From Mortierella sp. BCC40632 (taxonomy: Eukaryota; Mortierellomycota; Mortierellomycetes; Mortierellales; Mortierellaceae), in NCBI GenBank assembly GCA_011634665.1, contig WAEK01000008.1, positions 303,501-367,500 on the forward strand: 64,000 nt of DNA, in the 5' to 3' direction. Below, one piece after another: positions 35,601-47,984 of this stretch. Under the pieces are notes generated by a model. That model did no database searches and had not been told where the DNA came from. It saw only the letters and a program-made list of their open reading frames with translations. Numbering within the stretch: the stretch's first letter is position 1; every line of letters starts with the position of its first letter. Position numbers and translations under genes: made by a program.

Positions 35601-36080
35601 ACGTCTCAGACTGGCATGCGACATAATAGTCAGGATAGGGATCTCGATGCTATCGCAGATGATTTCGAGCTTTCAAATATTGATCTGGCAGAGGACGATT
35701 TTGCAGACATTGAAGAGGATGAGCGGCAGCAGAGTCATACCTTGTGGACTCTGACCAAGAGGAGAGCTTTGAACCAAAGTCCACTTGGTCAGGTCCAATA
35801 TGATTTAAAGCAAGAGTTGGAAGAATGGGAAGAAGATCGTGTAGAAAGAAAGGAGGAATCGGAAAAAGGTCGAGCCCATGCCGAATCAGCTGCAGCTACA
35901 AAGTATACCGAATGTGATTCAAAAAGTGTTTTGGTAGATGAAAGAGAAACCTACGAGTTGATTACAATGGGGCCGATCTGTTTAGAGAGTCTAGTCCTAG
36001 ATGAAGAACCACCTCAGGGGACAACAGGGACGACGATCCATATTCTTTTATCAGAGAGCATAGTGAATAGAGGATTCTAA
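32659..36080 (+). CDS. Large multipass membrane protein of unknown function with a long cytosolic-type tail
   Basis: Three exons: 32659-34069, 34173-34818 and 34922-36080, giving 1071 residues with matching phases. About eight hydrophobic segments are visible: near residues 5-25, 46-72, 140-170, 248-275, 410-430, 450-475, 500-525 and 590-615. Between the third and fourth segments, and between the fourth and fifth, are long polar loops. The C-terminal 400 residues are hydrophilic, Ser/Pro/Asp-rich, with ELSNIDLAEDDFADIEEDE, a short coiled-coil-like piece (YDLKQELEEWEEDRVERK) and no recognised domain. The layout is receptor- or transporter-like with a regulatory tail, but I cannot assign a family. 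A (CT)12 tract lies in the leader region. Confidence 0.8.
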
Positions 36081-36281
36081 AGTTGTTGAACACTAGTCCC
36101 TCCCCCTCCCTCCCTTTTTTTTTGGTGTCCTCTAGATTGCCTTATTTGTGGGCAACCGGACTTTCTTAAAATTTGAGAACCTCTTTTTCAATCTCGACTT
36201 GGTTAATCCATGAATTAACGACGTCTCTATCTAGCCGAATTATGAAGAGAGGAGTATCTTCCACATACCACTAGATAAGAC

Positions 36282-36315
<34 letters not shown>

Positions 36316-37010
36316 CTTTCAACTCTATAAGGAGTGTTCGTTTCACCAGAAGCAAGCATGACATGAGAAAAATTTAATGAGGATAAAACAAAAACAAAAA
36401 AACAAAAAAACAAAAAACAAAACAAACAAACAAACAGGGGAAGGGAGGGGGGATTCAACATAAATAAAAAAAAAAAAAAAATCAGAGACTCCTAAGTATT
36501 TCTCTAGCATCTAGACCTGTACCTCACTCAATCATGCTCAACAACCATCTCACCACAATATCTACACATTCTTCCTCTAGTTCTCCCCCAAGTCAATTCT
36601 CAATACCCAAAAGGAAAGGAAAGGAAAAGGAGGAAAAGAGGAAAGGGGAGGGGCTACTTTTTTGTATGCCCAGCATCTTGGCGGGAAGGAATTGACATGA
36701 GGCACATTGGAGGGGAAGGTGAAATTCAAACAACTTGTTGATTTCAGCTTTACCACTCTTCAGTCTTTGGAGCACCTCGCTCCCTTCCCGCCGGGGTGGA
36801 CAGCACTGCTTGTCTCGTCTGTCCTGGGTGTGTGAAGCTAGGGAAAGAAGGCCCTGAGACCATGGTCGCCGTCACTGCTGAAGCCTGTCCTGGGTAAGTC
36901 GAAATCGAATGATGTGACAAAGACGATGGTATGAACGATTTAGGTGAAAACGTCTCCTGCGAGGAAACACACAGCGGTTGCTGATAGTGTTGTGGTGGCT
37001 GATGCTGTTG
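36081..37010. other. Convergent spacer with an A/T palindrome
   Basis: This lies between the 3' ends of the membrane-protein gene (+) and the RING-RRM gene (-). It holds a T/A palindrome (36282-36316), CAAAA repeats near 36387-36436, and an A run near 36467-36481. The right part (36850-37010) is open on the minus strand past the stop of the RING-RRM gene but has no clear exon. Confidence 0.55.
36282..36316. repeat. Perfect T16/A19 palindrome
   Basis: Sixteen T are followed directly by nineteen A. The sequence can fold into a perfect A-T hairpin or cruciform on either strand. It lies between two convergent 3' ends, where it could affect transcript ends, or it may be a neutral head-to-head joining of two poly-A tails. 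Confidence 0.9.
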
Positions 37011-40000
37011 CTATTGTTGATTCTGCTGCTGAAGCTGTTGTAGGTGACAGTGCGGAGTAAATGAAATGGACTTGGGCAATCGAGGTGTGGATTGCGTGAT
37101 AGTCTTGATTGCATCCAAAAGAGATTCACTCGTCAAGGCTTTTGTCGATCCCTTGGAGGATCCCTCGGAACCATCCTGTGAGGTCTGACCAGTGGTCGCG
37201 GTTGATGACACGGATACGTTAGCCGTCGAAGTGGGTGAGTTCGGCGATGATCCTCTTGATACACATGGTTCCGCTGGAGTACTACAAGTACTTGATGCCA
37301 TTCCAGTCTTTTGTGAGCCTCCATGGGTTGTCCAGGCATAATCTGAGGTCTCCATGTCCGACGACCAGACTTGTGCGCCACTACTAATCTGACGTGCTGG
37401 CTTTTCCAGTTCCCTCCAAGCCTGTGTAAGATCAAGCACTCGTGTCGGCTTCTTGGATGAGGGGCCATTCTGACTGGCCATAGTCGTTTCTGCTGGTGTA
37501 GGTGAGAAAGAGCCAAAGCTTGATACACTCTGAGAGCGACCTGGTTGTTGGTGATGGTGAGGTGACTGATACCTTTTTGTAGAGGTCGACTTTCTTGACT
37601 GACTAGGTGACGGAGATGTTGTTGCAAAACGTGATTCATCTTCGGTGTTTGGGGAGGAGCCTCTAAAATTCTCATTGTTTAGCATGGCCGACTGGAGAAA
37701 TGCTTCTTGTCTCTCGGAGGAAATCGCATTGGGAACATGGCCCCTTCCAGAGTCCTCAGTGTACGACCGGGCATGGGATCTATCGCGTCGGGTCATGTCT
37801 TCCTCTTGGCTTGCCTCAGACTGCCCAGTCACCTCTTGTGTCTTCAGTATAGTGGACTCTAGTAAATGCTGCGAGGGACTCTTTTGGTTGGCTGTGTGTT
37901 CAGAAGAGCTATTTTCTTGAACTTGAGCGCTCTGTTGCAGTCCTCTATCTTTGTTTGTATTCCGGACTGCAAGTGCCTTCACATGTTCATCTTTTATGCA
38001 ACTGTCTGCATGTATTTCGATGCCACCCGTTTGCTTCTCAGAATCCTTGGCACTTGGTTCTTTTGTCCCAATAAAAGAACCCTCTAAAGGAGTGCCCTGT
38101 TCAAACTGGGATTGCGATAGAGTTGGAAGAGGAGATTCTCGCTGTTGTTCTGCAAGAACTGGGGGAGCCATCCAAGGGATAAGACCCTCAGGACACTCAC
38201 ACCCAGCCACATGCAAGACCATTGACTTTTGACGTTCGGTAAACGAGGGTGTTAAGATGGCGCTCCTGACCATGCGGAGAAGAAGAGTGGGGTGAATCGT
38301 ATTGTACTCTTTGCCGAGATGCATCCGAAGAGACTCAATTGAGAGCTTTAAGAGCTCAAAGATGTGATCGCGATGGATAGGTAGCACACGGTATGGTTGG
38401 TGCCAGGGGTACTTGGCAAGGATGGTCAAGATATTCTCAAATGGGCGCTCTGCACATTTTCGTGAGAAATGAAGCTATCAATTATAGCAAATCAACCAAC
38501 CAAGAAAAAAAAAAAGAAAAGAAAAACAACACACACGCACACACACTATTAGTCTCCGAGCACTGGTTTCACATTGTGACACCCACATCTCTGCATACTA
38601 TCTCTTTTGTTTGGGTAGAAATGTTTTCTTACCTTGTAGTTGCGGCAAACGACCAAAATGGCATTGATTTCATCCCGGGTCACAAATGGAGGCGTATAGG
38701 GCGCCATCACTCCATTTGAGCTAATGACTGCAACACCATTGTCTTGCCCAGGGTTTCCTGAGGACGATTCCTTTGAAATCTCTCCGTTGAATGCCGGAGA
38801 TAATCCTGGTGTGACATGAAGAGCACCTCCTAGGGTCTCGTTCCAATCCTTAGTGCTGTGTTCCTGGTCAACCGCGTTCCTGCTCTGGAAAGATTGGCTC
38901 TTTGCAGTGAGGATCGACCCAAGTTGCTCTCCCGGGATGACTGGGTCCCCGTCTACGAATTCCCCGGCCCATTTGGGGAACACGGAACGCATCAACTCAT
39001 CCTGACTCGAAAGCTCGACTGTTACAAGCCTACCCTTCAACACCTTCAAGTTCCTCGCTTGAGCAACTATTCCTGCTTGTTGGGATGTCAGAGCCAACTC
39101 GACATAAGCCGAGTTGAATGTTTTCCCTGTTGTCCTATCCATCAGGATATGGACATTTTGAGAAAGCAAATGCTCGGGAGGAAATGGTACTCCTGAAAAG
39201 AATACTTGCATGTCCTGTAACGAGACATCCCACGGGATCTATAGAAAGCCAAGTCAAGTGGACAAAGAGAGAATACCAATGTTAAAAAAAAAAAAAAAAA
39301 AGAGGTCATTGGTCCGACTGACCCGTGTACATTTACACTAGGTCATCAGAACAATGCATCTCTTCGCTTTTAGATATTGGTGACACCATTATTTTTGGGA
39401 TGCACATACATTCGTCACCCGGACCACTGCCCATTTGATGACTTCGGTCCTTGGAGTCAATGGAGGCACGTTGGGTGGTAGATCTGGCAAGATAGGAAGG
39501 GAAAGTTGAGAAGTAGATGTCGCAGCATTTCCTCCACTCTGTGAACCGTTATGAGTGCTCTGATGCTTCGCATTCCACTTTTGACGGTGCGGTTGAGGTT
39601 GCAATACTGACTGCTGTGCATCGTCTGACCGACACAGCTCATGAGTGCCCATCTCTTGCCAAAGGTTTCCCTCTGCTGCACCTTGTCCTAAGTCAAAAAA
39701 AGAAGTATGGAAAAAGAATAAGTCAAAAAGAAAACACAAATCGGGCTCTTTCTTTCTCTTGCTTTCTTTCTCTTTGGGCAAACATTGCACAAGTCCAAAA
39801 AACTCGACTCACCATAGGAGTGAGCGATGTGAGTATATTGACCTATGGCAGCCACTAAAGGATAAGAATTGTACTCGGGCTGATAGGCCTGAGAAAACTT
39901 GTGCTTCGTGAGCAGAGGTAAAGAGCTCTTTGCAACCTCGGATTGAATGTCCTGCGAGAAGTTGCCAAGGACCGTGCTTGGACCTTGATATTGAGATGGT

Positions 40001-42424
40001 TGCTGTTGCTGCTGTTGTTGCTGTTGTTGCTGTTGTTGCTGTTGTCGCTGTTGTTGCTGTTGTCGCTGTTGTCGCTGTTGTTGTTGAGCGGGACGAGCCA
40101 TGGGATAATATGTGGTGCCCGTGTTATCAAGATGGACAGTCGACATCTGTTTGGTTACAGCTTCGTGCGCTGTACCAAAAAATGAATGGCTGGACGGGGA
40201 CTGCAATGAGACATGTCCATTCCATGGACCTGCTGCTGAACCTTCTCTGTTGAAGCTATCTTCAAATGCATCATAACTTTGCTCTTGATGCTGTGGATTA
40301 CGGTGTGGTCGTCGTATGGCATTTGACTGATCCAGGTACTGGTAGCCCTTTTGTTTCCTGTTGACGTGGGTCAGCCCCTTCTGGGAGAGGTGGGGCGGGT
40401 GATTGTTTGTGGTGTGTGTGTTCAAAACGGGTGACATGCCATGGATGCAGTAAGGGCACTGGGGAACCGCGCTCTGGAAGAATCGCAGAGACCGATGTTT
40501 CTCATGTCTATGACAGACATTGCATACTCTGCAAGAAAAAGAAAAAAAAGTCGCAATGTGCCTAAACTGTTAGTGTCCAGATACCTCAGATCACCTATTG
40601 CAGCATTGCAAATCTGCCTTACCGATGACCACACGGTCCCAACAAGGCGGTCGCTACTTGGACTCCACACAGTCCGCATATTTCGACTTTATAGTTGTTA
40701 GCCTGACCGCCAGCCATGGTGCAAGAGTCTGGGTGGGCGGGATTGTATGACTCGCCGTTATAAGACGGGAATCTGGCGGATGAGTCCAGTTCTTCAAGGT
40801 CGCTGTTTCGAGTAGAAGAGGGGTCAAGTAAGAAAGACGAAGAGTGGGTCTCCATAAACGGCCGGCGACTAAACCTTGACCATTGGTCCTCGGGATAAAG
40901 AACTGTGCCGGGGTCGCCTGTCAAGTTGGTTGGGCTCGCTCGCTGTGCCGCAAAAGTAGCCGCAGAAGCGAGGGCCGCTGTCTCATGAGTGTTGGCAGGC
41001 GAGCTGAGCGTCAGGGAGTCGAGGTTAAAGGACAAAAACTCGGGCAGGTCCGAGTCAGACCTTCGTCGAAGGCTACCCGATGCCTCGGTCCCCTGAGTCG
41101 AGAGCGAGCCCGAGCGCTCCTGTCGTCCCCAGATGTCGACCCCGGGCAAAAAGCCATTGTTCGAGACCCCGCCAAAGGCGGATTGAGAAGAGAAAGACGA
41201 CAGTGACGAGATGGTCGTCGATGCGTCATCCGAGATGGTGATATCTGAGAGGTTGCTGCTGCTGTTGCTCGAGCTCAACTGGGAAGGCCGTTGCTGGCCT
41301 CGCTCACTGAGCCTGCGACTATCTAGGCTCGACTTTCGAGTATGGGCAGGAGTTGAGACAGGGAAAAGTCCATGGCCATTCTTGCTGGCAACAAACGGAT
41401 GTAAGGGTGGGTGCTGGGTGTCCAGTTCGGGCTCGGTCATGGAGAAGATCATGTCATGGGAAATGCCGAGGGCAGATGGATGTGTGTGTGCGTCCTGGAG
41501 AGAATCGGAGGATACAACGGAGTAAGCAGATGGGTTATCCTGTAAGGCCGGCATTTGCATTGAGAGGGAATGCCTGTGGATGGGAGCCAGTTCGGGCTAA
41601 AAAGCGACATGGCATGGCTCAGTTAATGGGATGCATTTCGCCAGGACATCATGGAGAGTATGGAGAGTATGGAGAGTGAGGAGACAAGGGGGGAGCTGTT
41701 GCTGCAAACCCGTCGACGGGGTGTTTGTTAACCTGGTGGGCGGCTCAGGGTCACAAACTGACTGAATGTGGTTGAGTATGCTTCTCTGCCCGCCTGTTGT
41801 CTGTTACATCCAGTTTGGGACGGGCATTGACGCACACTTCCTCCCGCGCCATGATCGTGTGTGTGCGTGTTTGTGCGAAGGGGATACATATATATTTGTG
41901 TGTGTGTGCTTTTTGTTTGTGTGAAGTGGGAGAAGCAGGCAAGGAAATAATAGATGGACACGTCTAGAAGAGCGAAGAGTAATCCTTACCCGGACCCAAG
42001 GTGATGGCGATGTCGATAGCGATGCGCGCCGGCCTACGGTGTGTGGCGGATGGCCTTGCAAAGGAGTCTGGCGCGGGTCTGGGAGAGGAGCCGGACCGGA
42101 AGGCCCACCGTCCTCGCCAAGACAAACTCTACTCTGGGAGTATAAAGTTGGCTTTGCTGCCGGAGCCATGGCTGGTGCGCGTTCAGAAGCTTGCCAGTAC
42201 CGTCTTCTATCAGTACCGTCAGGGCTGTAGTGTAGCCCAAGAGTCCGGATGGCTGGGACGCGGGATGTGGTTTCCCACAAGGTTGGTCCCCTTGATCCTT
42301 GACCTCCCGCTACCACTACTGCCATCGATACTATTGACACTGGTGCAACTCCATCTGCAGGCTCTGCAGCACATGCTATGCTTGCTTCAGCATGCAGCTC
42401 TGATGACGCTGCTCTATCGAACAT
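37011..42424 (-). CDS. RING-type zinc finger plus RRM protein, very large (1490 residues)
   Basis: Six exons: 42424-41990, 41596-40623, 40528-39813, 39687-39410, 39238-38633 and 38474-37011, all phases consistent. The first exon is the least certain; without it the next ATG is at 41560. A RING-like finger spans about residues 450-510: CGLCGVQVATALLGPCGHR, VCNVCHRHE and CPYC. A basic and Gln-rich linker with a polyQ tract follows. Near residues 790-890 is an RRM (VIKWAVVRVTNIPWDVS, VHILMDRTTGKTFNSAYVEL, VLKGRLVTVELSS). An ordered helical block comes next (VTRDEINAILVVCRNYKLHF, AERPFENILTILAKYPW, LHVAGCECPEGLIPWM). The last 350 residues are Ser-rich and disordered. RING and RRM together suggest an RNA-associated ubiquitin ligase. 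The RING does not look like that of CNOT4, the known RING-RRM protein. Confidence 0.82.
39998..40088. repeat. CAG/CAA polyglutamine tract with Arg interruptions
   Basis: Mixed glutamine codons (CAA and CAG), broken by CGA/CGG-type Arg codons, encode a Gln/Arg tract in exon 3 of the RING-RRM gene. The interruptions and codon mixing would limit slippage. Confidence 0.9.
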
Positions 42425-43205
42425 TGGGGTTGATGTGGTTGACCTGTTCGCTTAGTGTTTATGTATGTATTGGCCTTCTCCAGATTCTGGTGGCCAGGTG
42501 ATTCTGTCGTCACTACCACCGCTGTTTCTCAGTTGCGACTTGAGTCAAGAGAATCCACGGAATAAAAAGAGCCAGAAGGAGTGAGAGTGAGAGTGAGAGA
42601 AAAGAGGAGGCAGAGGAGAGAGGAGAGAAGGACTCAAAAGTTGCTGGATACACGGTGTGATTTTGTTGTCGTCCTGAGCACTATTTCAGTCCAATGACCG
42701 TCTAGACGTCGTCGATGGTCGGACACGGTCGCACCCTTCGTTGTTCCGACGCCCTTGTGCACCTTGTGAATGCCCACTGCGAGTACAAGTCTGTCAGATT
42801 GTCGCCTGCACCATGTTCAACTTCCTGTGCCGAGATGTAGGAGGTTCTTCGCCTTGAGGTTTGGGGTAAGCGGGATGATTGAATGGAATGTGTTCAGGGA
42901 CAAGAAAAAATGGGATATTGCCACAGGGATCGGGGTAGGGCGGATGAAAAGATCACTGGTGTCTCCGCAATCCAGTAGAAGGGAGGGCCGACTTGGTTGG
43001 AGATTCAAAGGGTGTAGTGCTATGTGTAAAGCTGTCTTTTCGGGCAAAAAAAAAAAAAAAAAAAAAGTCCAAATGGACTATTTACGACTGAAAACGAAGA
43101 TAAGCAAGAAAGGTATTGGCATGGGCGCAACAGATCACAAGGAAAGGGTGAGAGGGAGGAGGCGCTTTTAAAAATCACTATTGGAAAAAGGAACGGTGAG
43201 AGAAA

Positions 43206-43237
<32 letters not shown>

Positions 43238-43760
43238 AAGAGAGAAAGAGAGAGAGAATGAGAGAGAGAAAGAGAGAGAAAGAAAGAGTAAAGGAGAAGA
43301 TGGGAAGAGATCTGTTAGCTCTCAGATTCTCCCTGTGGTGTGCAAAGACACGGAAAGAGTCGTATTGAGGAGTGCTTCGGGCAACCAGCCTGCGAGAGCA
43401 GGAAAGTATCTCGCCACGACGTCCACCTTGCTTACCCACGCCCTTCCCATACTATCCATCACCTCCCGAGAGAACATGTCCCAACTCACACATACACGCG
43501 CACACACAGGGATGGACATACATACATGGAAGGAGGGGAGGGAGAAAGTGGCACCGCCAGTGTTCAGACTCACATCTACGCCCAGCAAACAAGAAAGGGG
43601 GGAAGAGAAGAGGGAGAAGAGGAGACTGCAGAACGAACGAGTGGAATCTGGCGCGAGGAAGTCGATTGATATCGCAGCACCAAGGCGCCAACCATTGTAA
43701 AAAGTGAGGGGGAGGGAGCAAAAAGAAGATAGAATGAGAAAGAGAGAAAGAAACACCTAC

Positions 43761-43828
<68 letters not shown>

Positions 43829-46800
43829 GAGAGGGTGGATCGAAGGGTTAAAGTTCAAGGCAAACAATAGACAAAAAAGCGTGGAATGACCCATTGTTGT
43901 CTGGCATGTCCCTACTGACCAACTGGGGAAGGGGGAGGGGATACTTGAGGACGAATGGACGTCGTAAAATGTCGGATGATTTGACAAAGACCCTGGGAAG
44001 GAGAGGGGGGGGGGGTATGGTACCCGCATCGGAAGTCAAAAAGACAGGGACGCAAGGAATGGGCATAGGGGTTAGAAAGAGCCCCTCATGCTTTTGCTTC
44101 GGGGTGTATTCATTAGCCTAAAAAAATGTCCACCGTTTGTGGGCTTTGCAAAAATCTACAAACCCTCCTAGTGTTGACCATAGGATATTGACCCCAATCT
44201 TGGCACCTCTCCATGATACCCAACATGGTGTGGAACTAGCATGGTTCAAATGCTGGAAGCTCCCTCTTTTCAGCACTGCACCTTTGATTTAATGGATCAA
44301 AATAATGTAACGCTCTATTTCTCTTACTCTTCCTTGCACCATTCCTTATCGGAATGGACTTCAATACTAAAGAACAAACTGTGGAGTAAAACTAAAAAAA
44401 AAAAAAACTGTAGCTCCTCTAGGAGGCAAGCGTCAAGGTGGAGGGACCGATTTCTTTCATTCCCTGGATGGACAATATGAATTTCTATTTGATTGAATTA
44501 TATGACAATGTACACGCGAATCTCTTATGCCTGTTGCTTGCTTCCCGAAAGGAAAAGGAAAAACTCACAGTAATGCTGTACAGCCGTAAATGGTGGCTCC
44601 CTTTGGAAAGGCTCGCTATCCCCCCTCCTTCCCCCCTCCTAGTTGTTTACGCCCTCCATCTTCTGCTCCTCTGCTCTTCTGCTCCTTCGTTCCTACTACA
44701 CTCCCCTTACTTGTGTTCTCTGTCTATCTCTCCGAACACTTCACCCTCTCGCCCCCTTTGCGTCCATTCATCCCCCATTGTTTCCTCCTTACTCATAGTC
44801 GGTAAATAACCATCGAGGCGAAAATCTCTCAAGAGTCTAGGGATAGACGTAGTCCATAACATGAGCACATCCTTTTACTTTCTCTCCTTGCGATCCTTAT
44901 TCGAAAGCCAGGCAAGGACATGCATACTGCATGCTTATTGAGCCTTGATCAGGGAGGACAAAAAAGAAAGAAAGAAAGGGATCTGCGAGAGGGGAGGAGC
45001 AAGAGAAAGGAAGTGATCTTCTTTGTGAAATGAAGAGGAAAAAGGGTCTATAGGAGAAGTGGAGCAAAAGAGAAGGTAGTTTCCTTGCGGATTGAGAAGG
45101 AAAAAGAGAGACCCCGAAGGATTCTCCACTGGTTAGGCTACTCCTCCAAGACTTTTGGTCTTTGAGACCCTGCTCAGCCACGAAAAAAAAGGGTACCAAG
45201 TGGTGAGGGAGAAGGGATCTGTTCAAAGCCTGATAACCTTCTGACCGTAAAATATTCCGTGAGTTTGGGTCAAAAAATTCAAGGTAAAACGGGGCCATCC
45301 GGTTTTCTTGAAGGTCGGTGTTGAGCTTGATTTCTAATCCCCTCCTGTCTAGCCAATTCACTTTGTTCATAGGGTGGAGCCAATAACGCGAAATCAGCAC
45401 TTCAACCAGTTGCACTGTCTCACAGTAGTATTGTGTGAACTAAGGGCACCGCGATTCGTCCGATTAAAGCGGATTGCCCTGTCGACTGCCTTTGTCACGA
45501 TTTATGACCGATATTATCGGACAAGACAAAAGACCCGAACGATGAGGGATGAGAATGATCCCAACCAACTCTCTCCTTTCTCCTGAGAATGTGCTTATTT
45601 TTTGTGTTTCTTTATTTTGTCTCATTCGTCTCTTTCTTTTTTTTTCTGAGTTCTCTTTGACATATGGTCTATTCGTGCTCTATTCCAAGTTACTTCTCTC
45701 CTCTTCAAAACAGGGAGCCATGAGGGTCTGGTCTTTGTATCTTAAAGTAATCTCTTTGTATTCTATCTTATATTTTTTCTTTTGAGGGTCATAGCCAGTC
45801 AACAATTCTTGGCAAAGGATCTCTCTTTCTCTCCCTCTCTCTCCCATCAAAACTCCGTGTGGTCTGCATGGATCTTCTCTCTCATGCTACTGGGAGAGCG
45901 GAATACCTTGGGATTGCCAAGGAGAGTATTGTGGTTTGTGTATGCACGGCTATTCTATAGGTTAGGTTGAAAGGGGCGAGAGTCAAAAAGCAAAAGGCCA
46001 GACAGAAGTATAGCCTAGAAGAGTGGGGGGGGGGTAGGGGCGGGAATGGGTGTTTGGGGTTGAACCCCAAGAAAAGAGAGATGACTGTATTATGCATCCC
46101 TCCCCCTCACTTCAAGCCGTGTAAGTAGTAGTTTTTACCATCGAATGGACCAAATGGGGGGGGCTAGGGAGCTTCTCGTCAAGTGGGCATGAGGCGTCTA
46201 TTATTGAGAAGCATTACCGAGTAGGGGGGAGGTGTAGTAGAGAGTAGAGTTCGATGTCAATACACTAGAGAGACGAAAGCCTACAAGAGCTTGTGTTCTG
46301 AAGAAGAGACGAGGGATATTTATTTGTTCCGCACACGGAAGGATTGACGCCCTCCCTGCTTCGAAACCTTATACTATTTCCTTCATCTCAAACTTGACCC
46401 TTACCTCTATTCACTCTATTTTTTTCGGCCCTCTTTCTATTCTCCACTTCTCCAAAGCTTACTCTGCGGGAATAATAAAGCACACAGGATCATGATATGT
46501 GGTCTGGAGAAAAAGATCACGACAATAGCATGATTGGTCAAGGGAAAGGTGTGAATGCTGAGAGGTATCCGGTGTCAGTCGGGGCAAACTTTTCGGGCTG
46601 CATTCTCAAAGCACCGAATCATACTAGTGCGCAAGATCCCAAGGATCTCAGAGCACAAAGCCCGCTCTTGTAATATCCTAAGAAGGCGAATGAATGGTGC
46701 CTATACCGCTCGTATTGGACACGTTCGTCAGACTAGTTAACCGTCAACATGGGTGGAGTTTTCCCAATCCCTCTCGAGAGAAACTCATGGGTGAGCCTGA

Positions 46801-47984
46801 GATTATTATCCCCTACAGAGATCAGTTTCAGCAAGCAGAATTACAGTCAGTCAGCCGACTCAAAGGCAGATCCGCAAAACCGAGTGGTCATTCATAACGT
46901 CCGCTAAAATGAAAGATCCATAGTCCGATCCGCCGTTTGCACAATTTCTTTAGAAAGCTCTCCCACCAAAGTGGCGGTTTGTCTTCCGACAACGGCTATT
47001 TTTCCTTTATTTTCTTTTCCTTTCCCTTCCTTGCGTTCCGTCGACTCATGCAACATAGTTTAGATATACATCCCGAAGAGCTTGTGGTGACATCTCCACA
47101 AAATAAGCATGCCTCTACTTAGGACTGTTGTTTTTTGTTTTTTTTCCTACCCGAGTCAATTCAATGTGGAACAGTCGGGCCCCTGCTCACTCGTTTTGAG
47201 AGACCGCTTTTAACTAGAAAGCGCCCTGCTCGACCACGGACACGTAAAGGACATCAACGATTGAACGCTTTCTCCACCCCGACTCACAGTTTTTATCTCT
47301 TTCCAACCCACCAGACGATATCATTTAACATTTCGACAGACGTTCTATGAAGTTTAAGAAACGTGACTAAACCTTAGTGAGCTTGGTGGCTTTTTAGTCA
47401 TAAGGAAATTAGGGGATCAGGGACTATGAGACTTTCTTGATGTGGCATCCTGGAAGTAGTTGACTAGAGCAATACGCCAGCGCCTCCTTGGTACTAGGTA
47501 GTTCTTTGACCCGTTTAAAGTATGACCAGACTCAGTCACGTAAGCTCCTCTAACCCAGTATAGAAAAAAAAAAGAAAAAAGGAGGCGAATCTCTTTATGG
47601 ATTGAGACAGGTCAAGATATGGCAATTAGGAGTGGGCATAATGTACAATTGGGAGGGAGGGGGTGTAGATGGACAGCAGGGTAGAATACTATTAGGAATG
47701 AAGGAGAAAAGCGATGGTAATGAGAGTCTAGGCTCAAGTTGGTTTAAAATACAGCAGTGAGAAAGAAGAATAAAAAGAATGAAAAGAATAAAAGAAAAGC
47801 TCCCAAAGGAGCTGTTGGTCATGGTCGTGGTCGTGGTCGTGATTGGATAATACTGCCTGAAAGCGCCTTGTAAGAAATTGCAAAATGGTAATAGAGGCAT
47901 CGGTAGTTGCCGGCAGTAATGGCGATGGCCGTGAAAATAGTAATGACGGCACGAGTGGGGTTCATCTCTTGGGGACATCCAAGA
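42425..47984. other. 5.6-kb gene-poor region rich in GA repeats
   Basis: This lies upstream of the RING-RRM gene and downstream of the GATA gene. There are GA-rich blocks at 42585-42640, 43197-43290 and 43777-43825, an A20 run at about 43047-43066, and G-runs near 44007-44016 and 46025-46036. Plus-strand GA is CT on the RING-RRM coding strand. A minus-strand frame at 44897-45370 is open but has no family match and turns into repeat translation. No convincing gene is seen. Confidence 0.5.
43777..43825. repeat. (AG)n microsatellite
   Basis: A perfect AG array of about 49 bases follows GAAA units. An imperfect GAGAGAAA array lies at 43197-43290. Confidence 0.93.

Noticed and set aside
42001..42501. 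166-residue plus-strand frame
   Set aside because: It is antisense to the first exon of the RING-RRM gene, which has better splice support.
44897..45415. 172-residue minus-strand frame
   Set aside because: It opens with GTG rather than ATG, its second half is translated purine repeat, and no family is visible. The first 80 residues look only mildly protein-like.
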